DNA of 28,011 nucleotides from the IMG/VR virus record IMGVR_UViG_3300006927_002245, positions 1 through 28,011 of that record. One strand, given 5' to 3'. The notes beneath the pieces were generated by a model. The model was given only the letters and a program-made list of their open reading frames with translations. It did not search any database and was not told the origin of the DNA. Below are positions 21,223 to 28,011 of the stretch, in pieces. Source of the stretch: a virus. Numbering within the stretch: position 1 is the stretch's first letter; every line of letters starts with the position of its first letter. A program made the translations under genes and the position numbers.

Positions 21223-21239
21223 TAACGCCCGTCAGGAGA

Positions 21240-22196
21240 TCATGCTCCGTTCAGACGACCCTGGAACATGCCGCCGCTGGTAGTCAAGTTTCCAGCCCAA
21301 GCTAGAATCTGTACTTCAGCGTCCTGGTTCGTTGCATATCGACGATTTGGCGAAAGCGGAACCATGTTGCGTTTTGCGTGTGGACGATAATGAATATAGT
21401 CCGTATTCAAGAAGTACGCTGTACTAGCTGTCGCTGCTCCACCGATACCTCCATCAAGAACCACATCAGCATCCATATACTTCAGACTTGGAAAGCCGAG
21501 GCCCGCCGAGTCAGCAGATGTGAACCGCTGGAATGCTTGTAGACTCTCGACGTAGAACTTCCAGATGTTGTTGTCTACCATGATTAAATCAGGTCGGTCA
21601 TTACCCCGAACCAGACTCGACCATGCCGTATTAAACAACTCGTCGATGTTAGCCGAAGTTGCAGTAGTGGTATCTACATAAGACTTCCAAAACTCACCAA
21701 CAGCAGCGGTGCGGTCAATACCACCGTATGTGTTAGTCGCAGAAATTGCCTTATCCAGACCATCAAGCTCTTTGTTTGATGACCCAGTACCATCTGAGTA
21801 CAAACCCACAGAGATTTGGTTAGCCATCGTTGCTTCAGCCACAGATAAACGAGCGTCCATAAGGTCGATCATCTTCTCTTTGCCTGCGTTCTGGAGCATC
21901 TCCAGACCAGACATTACGACTGGTGCAGCGGCTTGACATATATCGTATTCAGCGGCTGAGATAACGTCACTTACACCAACGGGTAGGATGTCATATCCTG
22001 AATACCAACCGAAGTTCGCGTTTTCCGCGAAGCTCAGTTCCTGAAGAATCTTACTACCGCCAGAAAAGGTTTTCATGTTGCCCTTTTCCGACAGTCTCTT
22101 CAGAATAGCGTTGTTGTCTGTTACGTTATCAGCAACCTTCTTACTACGATTTTCAATCGTTGTAGCGAGTATATCGCTGATATTGGCGAATGCCAT
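21240..22196 (-). CDS. Major capsid protein
   Basis: A 318-residue protein placed after portal and scaffold. It starts FANISDILATTIENRSKKVA, then GGSKILQELSFAENANFGWY, a segment SGLEMLQNAGKEKMIDLMDA, an Ala/Thr-rich central part, PDLIMVDNNIWKFYVESLQA, LKYMDADVVLDGG and YFLNTDYIHYRPH, ending in GGMFQGRLNGA. This block order matches a group of podovirus major capsid proteins with the HK97 fold, including the DLIMVD...Y and ADVVLDGG strands. Its length is typical for that group. Position, size and the strong terminator after it agree with a very abundant structural protein. GGGGA lies about six bases before the ATG, and a candidate promoter lies at 22330-22359. Confidence 0.85.
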   Translation of the reverse strand: MAFANISDILATTIENRSKKVADNVTDNNAILKRLSEKGNMKTFSGGSKILQELSFAENANFGWYSGYDILPVGVSDVISAAEYDICQAAAPVVMSGLEMLQNAGKEKMIDLMDARLSVAEATMANQISVGLYSDGTGSSNKELDGLDKAISATNTYGGIDRTAAVGEFWKSYVDTTTATSANIDELFNTAWSSLVRGNDRPDLIMVDNNIWKFYVESLQAFQRFTSADSAGLGFPSLKYMDADVVLDGGIGGAATASTAYFLNTDYIHYRPHAKRNMVPLSPNRRYATNQDAEVQILAWAGNLTTSGGMFQGRLNGA

Positions 22197-22362
22197 CTTT
22201 GTTCCCCATAATAAAAGTTAAAAAATTACGCTTGCTCCTTGCATGAGCCCATAGGCTTGCGTATTTCTGAACTTGGGGAACTCTCGGGAAGCCCGTGGGA
22301 GTCCTAGCTCTTTTGAAGCTGTCTAGCGGAATATATCACGGGGGAAAGTGGAGATGCAACCC
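22197..22362 (-). promoter_or_regulatory. Structured leader region of the capsid gene
   Basis: A 166-base gap, the largest inside the late operon. It contains short inverted repeats (GCTC/GAGC around 22240-22255; CGGG/CCCG near 22290-22305) and a T-rich stretch on the minus strand just before the ribosome site. An eight-codon frame (start near 22255) lies inside but has no further support. With the candidate promoter at its distal end, the region looks like an mRNA leader of about 127 bases. Confidence 0.4.
22330..22359 (-). promoter_or_regulatory. Candidate sigma70 promoter for the capsid gene
   Basis: On the minus strand TTGCAT (22359-22354) is followed after 18 bases by TATATT (22335-22330). 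Initiation near 22323 would give capsid mRNA its own start, independent of the terminase-portal transcript. The same TTGCAT hexamer occurs in the candidate replication-operon promoter at 1215. Confidence 0.42.
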
Positions 22363-22944
22363 TTAGTTGCCATAGGGATTACTCAGGGAGTCGAGGCCAC
22401 TCCAGAGGTCATTTACCTCTCGCTGGAGAACCTCTATCTTTGAGACTGCTCCCTCGTTCTTTTCTGTAATAAGCTCAGCGGTCTTTACCGTAGTCTGCAT
22501 CTCTATTACAGCAAGATCCAGCTCTGTCACCTTGTCCTGAATGAGCAGTAATTTCTGCTGTTGCTCAATAATAGTCTCAAGATTAGTAGCCAGGGTAGCT
22601 AAATTCCCCTGTAAACCAGCCACATCATTGTTCTTGAGCTCTTGTTCCATCAATGCAAGTCGCTCAGAAAGGGGCTCAATATCTGGGATTGACTGTGCCT
22701 CTACCCCTTCAAGACGGGAGTAGAGGGTGCTGGCGGTCCAGATAGTGCCCCCAATAGTGCTGACAATAGTCAAAAGCAGGGCTATGTAAACCCCTTTGAA
22801 CTGGAGCCCTCCGACTGTAATGTTGGATTCTTCAAGGCTCAATGTTGTCACCTTCACAGATCCCCTGGTAGAAGCAGGCAAATCCAGTAGCGGTTGGGCC
22901 CATGCTGTGCCCCACAGCAGAAGCAATAAAATTATTACCCGCAT
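22363..22944 (-). CDS. Signal-peptide and transmembrane coiled-coil protein in the capsid cluster
   Basis: A 193-residue protein. Residues 1-16 are a signal peptide (MRVIILLLLLWGTAWA), residues 17-50 a short beta-like extracellular part, and residues 51-72 a membrane helix (GVYIALLLTIVSTIGGTIWT). Residues about 85-185 form a long coiled coil rich in Leu, Glu and Gln (LMEQELKNNDVAGLQGNLAT). A small exported loop followed by a membrane anchor and a cytoplasmic coiled coil is unexpected between scaffold and major capsid genes. It could be a lysis accessory or antiholin-like protein, a spanin-like protein, or a membrane factor for assembly; none is proven. The start is 22 bases after the scaffold stop. 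Confidence 0.72.
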   Translation of the reverse strand: MRVIILLLLLWGTAWAQPLLDLPASTRGSVKVTTLSLEESNITVGGLQFKGVYIALLLTIVSTIGGTIWTASTLYSRLEGVEAQSIPDIEPLSERLALMEQELKNNDVAGLQGNLATLATNLETIIEQQQKLLLIQDKVTELDLAVIEMQTTVKTAELITEKNEGAVSKIEVLQREVNDLWSGLDSLSNPYGN

Positions 22945-22966
22945 TGTTCACCCGTTAATTATTAGT

Positions 22967-24007
22967 TCATCTTTCCTCAAATGCAGCCCAAGTAGCAGCA
23001 ATGTCATCTGCAACAGTATTCCCAGCAGCTCCACCAGAAGCCTCTCGCCCTGAAGGTGCTCCCGATTTAATGCTGCTTGCTGCTTTCTTACGGCGGGCAG
23101 CTCCATTAGCTGCTCCTGTACCGGGCCTTCCGGCCAATATACCCTGAATATCAGGGTTTGAACGGACAGCTTCATTGTATGACTGTTCCAGGGTCATCGT
23201 CTGGCCTCTCTCCGCGTTCGACTGGAGTAAGTAGACCATGTGGTCCCTCACATCCTCAAAAAACTCATTTTTAGGATCAGCGGCAAAAGCCTCAATAGTG
23301 CTGTTAGCCTGCGCCATTTGCTGCTGTGAAGCCTGCCCATTTTGGGCATCGGCATACATATTTGTAGCCATTGCTACACGCTGATCGACCATGTGGTTAA
23401 TGGTTTCAGGGGTTATTCCTTCCGGCTCCTCACCAACCAACATTTGGTCTAGCAACTGCACATCCACCCCATACTCGGTCATAATATTATGGACAACCTG
23501 TACTTTTTGTGCGGGAGAGCCAATACGCAGGGCCGCAGCCGTTTGCATAAGGGCACTAACAGCGTTTAAGGGAGTGGTATTTTCGGAGTTAAGAAGAGCT
23601 ACATAGGGCTGAACAACCTCGGCAAAGTCGTTTGTAAAGCCCCGCGCATTAGCACTTTCCTGTAGCGCTTGGGTTACGTCTTTTTCCCTGCGCTGGATTT
23701 CTTCACGAGCAGTAGCAGGGATTTTATCCCATTCTTCACGCGCAGAAGCCTTCCAAGAAACTGGAGGCTTGATGTTGCTAGTTTCTGCAACCACTTCAGA
23801 CTCGTCTGATACTTCTGATTCAGAAACTTCTTCAGCCTCTGGAACTTCGTCAATGCCTTCGGCCTCTTCTTGGACTTCGGCTTCGATTTGGGCTTCGATT
23901 TCGACTTCGGTTTCTTGCTCACTTTGACCTTCTCCTGTTTCATCAGTGCCCTCTACCTCATCAAAGGCAGCGGCTAAGTCGTCCGACATACTATTTTCCT
24001 GGGCCAT
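22967..24007 (-). CDS. Scaffolding protein
   Basis: A 346-residue protein between the portal and capsid genes. Residues 14-77 are extremely acidic and built from Glu/Asp repeats. Next comes KPPVSWKASAREEWDKIP (about 80-97) and the helix AREEIQRREKDVTQALQESA, a combination often seen in phage scaffolds. A long helical middle follows, then a basic C-terminus (GAARRKKAASSIKSGAPSG) and a final helix (VADDIAATWAAFEER). A basic C-terminal end that docks on capsid protein is usual for P22-type scaffolds. The ATG overlaps the previous stop by one base. It is expected to guide procapsid assembly and then leave. Confidence 0.82.
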   Translation of the reverse strand: MAQENSMSDDLAAAFDEVEGTDETGEGQSEQETEVEIEAQIEAEVQEEAEGIDEVPEAEEVSESEVSDESEVVAETSNIKPPVSWKASAREEWDKIPATAREEIQRREKDVTQALQESANARGFTNDFAEVVQPYVALLNSENTTPLNAVSALMQTAAALRIGSPAQKVQVVHNIMTEYGVDVQLLDQMLVGEEPEGITPETINHMVDQRVAMATNMYADAQNGQASQQQMAQANSTIEAFAADPKNEFFEDVRDHMVYLLQSNAERGQTMTLEQSYNEAVRSNPDIQGILAGRPGTGAANGAARRKKAASSIKSGAPSGREASGGAAGNTVADDIAATWAAFEER

Positions 24008-24339
24008 CAGTATTCCCCTGTATTTTGGTATATTGCTTTTCTTATTGATTCAATTCGATCAGGATGCCCTGGCTTAAAAACCTTTTCGGCCTCTTTACGG
24101 TTTATTTCCCCCTGATTACCCCAGTCGCGCACATTTATAACATTGTGCCTTTTATTATGGGCGCGTAAAGCACTACGCGAACCAATGACCTTTCCATTTA
24201 CGGGGGAAACGAAAGGCTCAATATCAGGGAGAACATTAGCGGGTAGCCCATACTTAACGCGCCCAATATGCTCGTCATACTCATTAGCCGCGATTAACTT
24301 ATAGCAGCTCTTGCATTGAATCCAGCGAGTTCTACTCAT
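24007..24339 (-). CDS. Conserved phage protein with CxxC, portal-adjacent
   Basis: A 110-residue protein. CKSCYKLIAANEYDEH (C9, C12, then a His) suggests a zinc knuckle. FVSPVNGKVIGSRSALRAHN followed by KRHNVINVRDWGNQGE is a block common in small phage proteins encoded near portal and scaffold genes. Their role is not established; an assembly-related function is the usual guess. It overlaps the portal gene end by eight bases and shares one base with the scaffold start. Confidence 0.7.
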   Translation of the reverse strand: MSRTRWIQCKSCYKLIAANEYDEHIGRVKYGLPANVLPDIEPFVSPVNGKVIGSRSALRAHNKRHNVINVRDWGNQGEINRKEAEKVFKPGHPDRIESIRKAIYQNTGEY

Positions 24340-26410
24340 CGCTTATGTCCTTACGCATTAGTTCACCGTAAGAACGAATAGCCTCTTTGCCTTCTTCGAC
24401 AGCTAGATCAATCTGGCCTTCAGCTTGGGCTTGCCCTATAGCCGCCTCGCCTTGAGCAACCTCTTCCTCCATATTGATGGAGCCTGTCATAATAATCTTT
24501 TGCATATCTTGTTTGAAATCTTCCTGCATACGCTGCATATCTGTAGCGTGTTTAGTTTGGATCTCTTCTAGCTTATTCTGATGTTTGAGTTGCTCTTCCT
24601 GCATCTTAGCCTGGGCTGATTGCTGCTCCATCTGCATTTCCATCTGAGCTTGCTGCATCGCCGGATCGGGCTGTTCTTCTTGAGGAGCACTTTGCGCTTT
24701 CATAAGCTGCTCAAGAGCTTTATCAATGACCCCCTCTATCTCATTGCTGCCCTTAAAGCCAGCCAAGCCCCATTTAAGTAGCTGCATTAAGACCGGACCT
24801 GCTTCGGGTGCTTCTTTAATTAAAGAAGTTCCCGATTGTAAGAACATACTTAGCCCGTTTAGATACTCAGTGCGCTCAGCTTTTAGCTGTGCAAAATCAA
24901 CCATTGCTACACTCTCTGGACGCACTTCAATACGCCAGTGTAGAAAATCGGGATCTTTTATAAGCTCAATTGCTGGGCCCACCATGTCTGCATCAGGCGT
25001 ATACATAATGTTCGACTGAAGAACAATTTGTTCTGGATCAAAATGCTTGGAGATAACTTCAGCTTTAAGCCGCATTAAGTCGGAAGCAAAGATAGCAAAC
25101 ATATCTTGGAAAGCCTGGATGCGAACACTACCAAACTTAGCTTTTAGTTTATCGCTTGCTGCTGACGTATACTGGTCGGTGGACCCGCGCATAATATCGC
25201 TTAGCCCTGTTATCTCATGGAGTAGCTGGATGCTGTCATTACGCAGCTCTACAAGATGGCTCAAAACCCCTACAACATTCTCAACCGGATACCAGTCAAC
25301 AACACCCTTTAGCCCACCTTTTTCGGCAAGCATGGCCCAGTTTTCTACAGGGATGAGGTCGCTTTCATGCCCCTCTTTTAACATACGCTGAAGTTCGCCA
25401 ATGTTTTTATCATAAACACCAACAACTTTAACGGCGCGAGTTATATTACCGATACGCGATTCAAGCGTATCAATTTCGTTATATAAATCCTGCGCCATGC
25501 AATAGTCCGGTTTAGGTACAAATAGACTTGTCGTTACGTTTGCCGCCATTGGCTGTGGAGCAGGATAAAACCCATCAAGTTCGAGAGGATCTTCTTGTTC
25601 GTCGCATAAAGTTTCAACACCGGAAGTCCACCAATAAACCTTATTAGGCGACTCGCACCAAATCTCCCAGACTTCAGCTTCCTCTGTAGCTGAAGCAAGG
25701 TTTGGATTCTCGTCATTTCCACCTGTATTTACTTCGCGCCGTTTGTATTGAGCCTGCTCTGCAATTTCTTCACCGAATCTAGCCGCCATAGCCTTCTTGT
25801 CAAAGTAACTACGGAAAGCCATCCAGCGTAAGTCGCCCCAAACCCGAGTCCAAGACCATAAGAAGTCGCGCCAATGCACATAGTCAATAGGAGCACTTTC
25901 CCACTCAATGCCCACTTCCACTTGCTGCTCTTCGCCTTCCTCGTTTATTATCGTTTCCATCCGAGGCTCGTACTCATAGCGCACACGCGCTGTACCAAGA
26001 CCAGGAATCAGTCGATCATCAAGTGCGTTGCGTAAAACTGGCTGAATCCCCTCACCCGGGTCTTCAACCGAATTATTTAGCATACGATTTAGTATTTCAC
26101 TCGCAACGCGGGCTTGGTCATCGTCAGAATCGGCATGACGACGAGAAACATCAACTTTTGGTACACGGCCAAAGAGCATTGACCGGATTGTTGTTATATT
26201 GGAATGAAAAAAGTTTAGTTTGTAGGAATTATAGTCGTCAGAAATATACTGAACTTCATTTCTGCGGTCATCAAGAAACCGAGAGACTACCCGATCACCT
26301 TGCTCATGGAACCTCTTGAGCATCTTTTTAGCTGCGGAAATTTCACGGCCCCATTTCTGGGCGGCACTCTCATGTCGTGCCTCGTCTATATCATATGCGG
26401 CTTCGGCCAT
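24332..26410 (-). CDS. Portal protein
   Basis: A 692-residue protein, the size of P22-like portals. The N-terminus (AAQKWGREISAAKKMLKRFH) and FLDDRRNEVQYISDDYNSYKL lead to FFHSNITTIRSMLFGRVPKV, the clip/stem-type block of podovirus portals. A conserved WESAPIDYVHWRDFLWSWTR follows, then a wing segment and LVELRNDSIQLLHEITGLSD with IMRGSTDQYTSAASDKLKAK. The last 110 residues are a Gln/Met/Glu coiled coil (about 585-637), matching the barrel or coiled-coil tail of such portals. The ATG has AGGA seven bases upstream and overlaps the terminase stop by 20 bases. It should form the dodecameric DNA gate of the head. Confidence 0.92.
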   Translation of the reverse strand: MAEAAYDIDEARHESAAQKWGREISAAKKMLKRFHEQGDRVVSRFLDDRRNEVQYISDDYNSYKLNFFHSNITTIRSMLFGRVPKVDVSRRHADSDDDQARVASEILNRMLNNSVEDPGEGIQPVLRNALDDRLIPGLGTARVRYEYEPRMETIINEEGEEQQVEVGIEWESAPIDYVHWRDFLWSWTRVWGDLRWMAFRSYFDKKAMAARFGEEIAEQAQYKRREVNTGGNDENPNLASATEEAEVWEIWCESPNKVYWWTSGVETLCDEQEDPLELDGFYPAPQPMAANVTTSLFVPKPDYCMAQDLYNEIDTLESRIGNITRAVKVVGVYDKNIGELQRMLKEGHESDLIPVENWAMLAEKGGLKGVVDWYPVENVVGVLSHLVELRNDSIQLLHEITGLSDIMRGSTDQYTSAASDKLKAKFGSVRIQAFQDMFAIFASDLMRLKAEVISKHFDPEQIVLQSNIMYTPDADMVGPAIELIKDPDFLHWRIEVRPESVAMVDFAQLKAERTEYLNGLSMFLQSGTSLIKEAPEAGPVLMQLLKWGLAGFKGSNEIEGVIDKALEQLMKAQSAPQEEQPDPAMQQAQMEMQMEQQSAQAKMQEEQLKHQNKLEEIQTKHATDMQRMQEDFKQDMQKIIMTGSINMEEEVAQGEAAIGQAQAEGQIDLAVEEGKEAIRSYGELMRKDISDE

Positions 26411-27734
26411 AACCTGATCCTACCCTATTTTCGCGTTCATCAAATAATTCTCTTAGCTTATAGGGAGTTTTTGGCCCCATAACACTCGGGAGGTTAATCT
26501 CCTCTGAATTGGCCCTCACTATACGCTCTTTAGCAACTAGGGCAAGATAGCGAAATGCGTCTGCCCCGTGTGAGCTCCAGTCATGGAGTGGGCGATTGCT
26601 AAAAGATTTCTTGTCCTCGTCGTATGCGCGGCGATAAGCCCTTAGAGCCTCAATGCCATCGCTGCATTTCTCTTCATCGAACCAACAGTGGTTCATCACC
26701 AATCGCGCAGCGTCAATCCCTTGCTGAACCTTGAGGTTGGGTGCAATAGTAATGGGGAACCCCGCATCTCTGAACTGCTCGGCAGTTGAGCGTCCGGTTT
26801 GGAGGGTTTTGGCTCGGGCATCGTGGGGGAGCCAGATTCGCTCGAATTTGTACCCGGTGAACGAGAGGTGGTTGAAGTAGTGTTCGAGTGGCTGGGAGTG
26901 GTTTTCATAGTAGTCTATTATGGCGAGCCCATCAGGCCGATCCTGCCAGAACCAGAAGGCAGTTGAGTCGGTGTAACCCAGGTCACACGCTACATGAACC
27001 GGGAATTCTTTGTCGTACAGCGTATCTTTGGTGATTTGCCCACGCTCTTCAAGCATTGTAATGCTTTTGGCGTAATATGTGCCCATAACAGCAGCATCAA
27101 ACGAGCACTCGAACTCTTGCTCGTACTCGTCCTCAGTCATCTGCGCCTTCATCTCGCCAAGCGTAAATTCGTCCAAAATCTTGGTTTTTGAGGCTTTGAG
27201 GGTAAAGTTGAACCAGTTTGGCTCAACTAAACTGCGCTGATAGACCTTATAAAAATGATTTCGCCCTTTGGGGGTTCCAATAAACACCGCCCATCCATTT
27301 CGGTCTGCGAGAGTGGGGAGGACAACCTGCCCCCAAAGGCTTGGTCTACAATCTCCAAACTCATCAAGAACAGCGCCGTCAAAATAAACACCTCGCAGAG
27401 CGTCAGGATTATCCGCACCGTAAAGTGCAATTTTTGCTCCATTGAAAAGTTCCACCGAGAGTTCTGCTTCTCTGGTCTTGACAATGGCATCCCTCCCATA
27501 CTCCTTCAGGTATTGCCACGCAATTTCCTTTGCTTGGCGATAATAAGGCGCAATATAGGCGTATCGGGCGCTTTTCTTCTCCGTATAAGAGGCTCTCTCA
27601 AGCAGCTCATTGACACAGGCAACTGTCTTGCCTGCTCGCCTATGTGCTACCCCACACGCAAACCGCTGGTTGCGCTGGTGGAACGGAATAAACTGTTCGC
27701 GGGGCTCATACGAAAAAACAATATCATTCGTCAT
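26391..27734 (-). CDS. Terminase large subunit
   Basis: A 447-residue packaging motor. The ATPase has HRRAGKT (31-37, Walker A), GAVLDEFGD (120-128, Walker B with D124 and catalytic E125) and FIGTPKG (151-157, coupling motif). The RNase H-like nuclease has ACDLGYTDSTAF (D251), LPHDAR (D305) and HDWSSHGADAFRY (D392). All key acidic residues are present and the length is normal. It pumps DNA through the portal and cuts the concatemer. The ATG lies inside the end of a 51-residue upstream frame (11-base overlap). No recognisable small terminase is encoded within the window. Confidence 0.96.
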   Translation of the reverse strand: MTNDIVFSYEPREQFIPFHQRNQRFACGVAHRRAGKTVACVNELLERASYTEKKSARYAYIAPYYRQAKEIAWQYLKEYGRDAIVKTREAELSVELFNGAKIALYGADNPDALRGVYFDGAVLDEFGDCRPSLWGQVVLPTLADRNGWAVFIGTPKGRNHFYKVYQRSLVEPNWFNFTLKASKTKILDEFTLGEMKAQMTEDEYEQEFECSFDAAVMGTYYAKSITMLEERGQITKDTLYDKEFPVHVACDLGYTDSTAFWFWQDRPDGLAIIDYYENHSQPLEHYFNHLSFTGYKFERIWLPHDARAKTLQTGRSTAEQFRDAGFPITIAPNLKVQQGIDAARLVMNHCWFDEEKCSDGIEALRAYRRAYDEDKKSFSNRPLHDWSSHGADAFRYLALVAKERIVRANSEEINLPSVMGPKTPYKLRELFDERENRVGSGYGRSRI

Positions 27735-27879
27735 TCGTAGGCCGTTTTACCCGCCGTTTTGCCTGTATTGCCGCCTGTTGCTGCTTCAGTAATTGCTGGA
27801 GTCTGGCTTTTTGGGCCAAAGTTGCGGGGGAACCCCCCGAAAGTGGACTTTTAGGCATTCGTAAAGGGCCTTCTGCCAT
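27724..27879 (-). CDS. Short basic Gln-rich protein upstream of terminase
   Basis: ATG 27879 to TGA 27724 encodes 51 residues: MAEGPLRMPKSPLSGGSPAT, then a helix LAQKARLQQLLKQQQAAIQA and a basic end KRRVKRPTND. Its ATG overlaps the stop of the upstream frame (TAATG) and its end overlaps the terminase start. It occupies the usual place of a small terminase subunit but is far too short for a typical one and shows no helix-turn-helix. A DNA-binding accessory is possible. Confidence that it is translated comes from packing and codon fit. Confidence 0.6.
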   Translation of the reverse strand: MAEGPLRMPKSPLSGGSPATLAQKARLQQLLKQQQAAIQAKRRVKRPTNDE

Positions 27880-28011
27880 TATTTCGACTTCCCTGTGAAT
27901 TTCTCAAAAGATCGCATAGCACCTAAGCCCAACAGCCCAAATACCAGCTCGTTCAAATTATCAACGGGCAATTGTGGCCCTGGTTCGCCTGTCGCCCACT
28001 GCAAAATCGGA
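27879..28011 (-). CDS. Probable holin, C-terminal end (runs off right edge)
   Basis: The last 43 codons of a frame entering from the right edge. It reads PILQWATGEPGPQLPVDNLN, then a hydrophobic segment ELVFGLLGLGAMRSFEKF, and ends TGKSK. The pattern GLLGLGAMRSFEK at the C-terminus after a short membrane helix is typical of three-segment holins of the GTA_holin_3TM kind. Only the end is visible, so the family is tentative. A holin next to terminase fits the late operon and would time lysis through the inner membrane. Confidence 0.5.
   Translation of the reverse strand, partial: PILQWATGEPGPQLPVDNLNELVFGLLGLGAMRSFEKFTGKSK

Noticed and set aside
22197-22362. tRNA or small RNA gene in the capsid leader
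   Set aside because: No cloverleaf, T-loop consensus or CCA end could be made from either strand.
23674-23943. Minus-strand Lys/Ser/Pro-repeat frame inside the scaffold gene
   Set aside because: It is the shifted reading of the GAA-type repeat that encodes the acidic scaffold segment; no ribosome site of its own was seen.
27825-27840. GGGGG/CCCCC inverted repeat upstream of terminase
   Set aside because: The spacer is two bases and it lies in codons for a Ser/Gly/Pro stretch of the 51-residue protein; it gives a very short hairpin with no supporting signal.

Overview
The window is a contiguous piece of a tailed double-stranded DNA phage, with no bacterial chromosomal gene in it. It carries a DNA-replication module at the left (about 1-7.8 kb) and a nearly complete packaging, capsid and tail module on the minus strand (about 8.0-28 kb). 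A gp4-like head-tail adaptor lies next to a large gp10-like tail-hub protein. Several Gln/Ala-rich proteins resembling ejected internal virion proteins follow. No tape measure, tail tube, sheath or baseplate gene is present, so a short-tailed (podovirus) morphology is the best inference. The replication cassette (family A DNA polymerase, Cas4-like nuclease, VRR-NUC nuclease, SNF2-type helicase) beside a P22-like virion module resembles aquatic podoviruses of the HMO-2011 or BPP-1 kind. That assignment rests on recognised families, not on a search. No integrase, repressor, tRNA or phage RNA polymerase is visible.

Layout. Positions 1-1100 (minus) hold the N-terminal part of a primase-helicase that runs off the left edge. 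It diverges from a plus-strand operon at 1271-7771: an unknown protein, an RlpA-like peptidoglycan enzyme, a small helical protein, a zinc-binding protein of the replication region, DNA polymerase, two nucleases, helicase, a very acidic 68-residue protein and a zinc ribbon. Most of these genes overlap or are separated by a few bases. The plus-strand operon converges with the late operon at about 7.8-8.0 kb.

The late operon reads right to left: C-terminus of a probable holin, a 51-residue protein, large terminase, portal, a CxxC protein, scaffold, a membrane coiled-coil protein, then the major capsid protein. A hairpin terminator follows the capsid gene. Next come three tandem paralogues (probable capsid decoration), two more small probable capsid-associated proteins, a 45-residue ORF, a small basic protein split by a -1 frame change, a conserved structural protein, the adaptor and the tail hub. 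A GNAT-fold protein, a Gln-rich mosaic protein, four internal virion-type proteins and a tail fibre follow. The operon ends with three small ORFs, one of them secreted.

How the genes fit together: the left genes copy and process phage DNA, while the right genes build the procapsid (portal, scaffold, capsid), fill it (terminase), finish it (decoration, adaptor, hub, fibre, ejection proteins) and open the cell (holin). The RlpA-like protein sits unexpectedly in the early operon.

The most notable observations are a perfect A AAA AAG slippery heptamer followed directly by a stop in the small basic gene near 19.1 kb; a Gln-rich protein built from permuted pieces of its neighbour; the capsid-adjacent paralogue triplet; a signal-peptide-bearing transmembrane coiled-coil protein between scaffold and capsid; and two 24-bp near-perfect palindromes inside replication genes.
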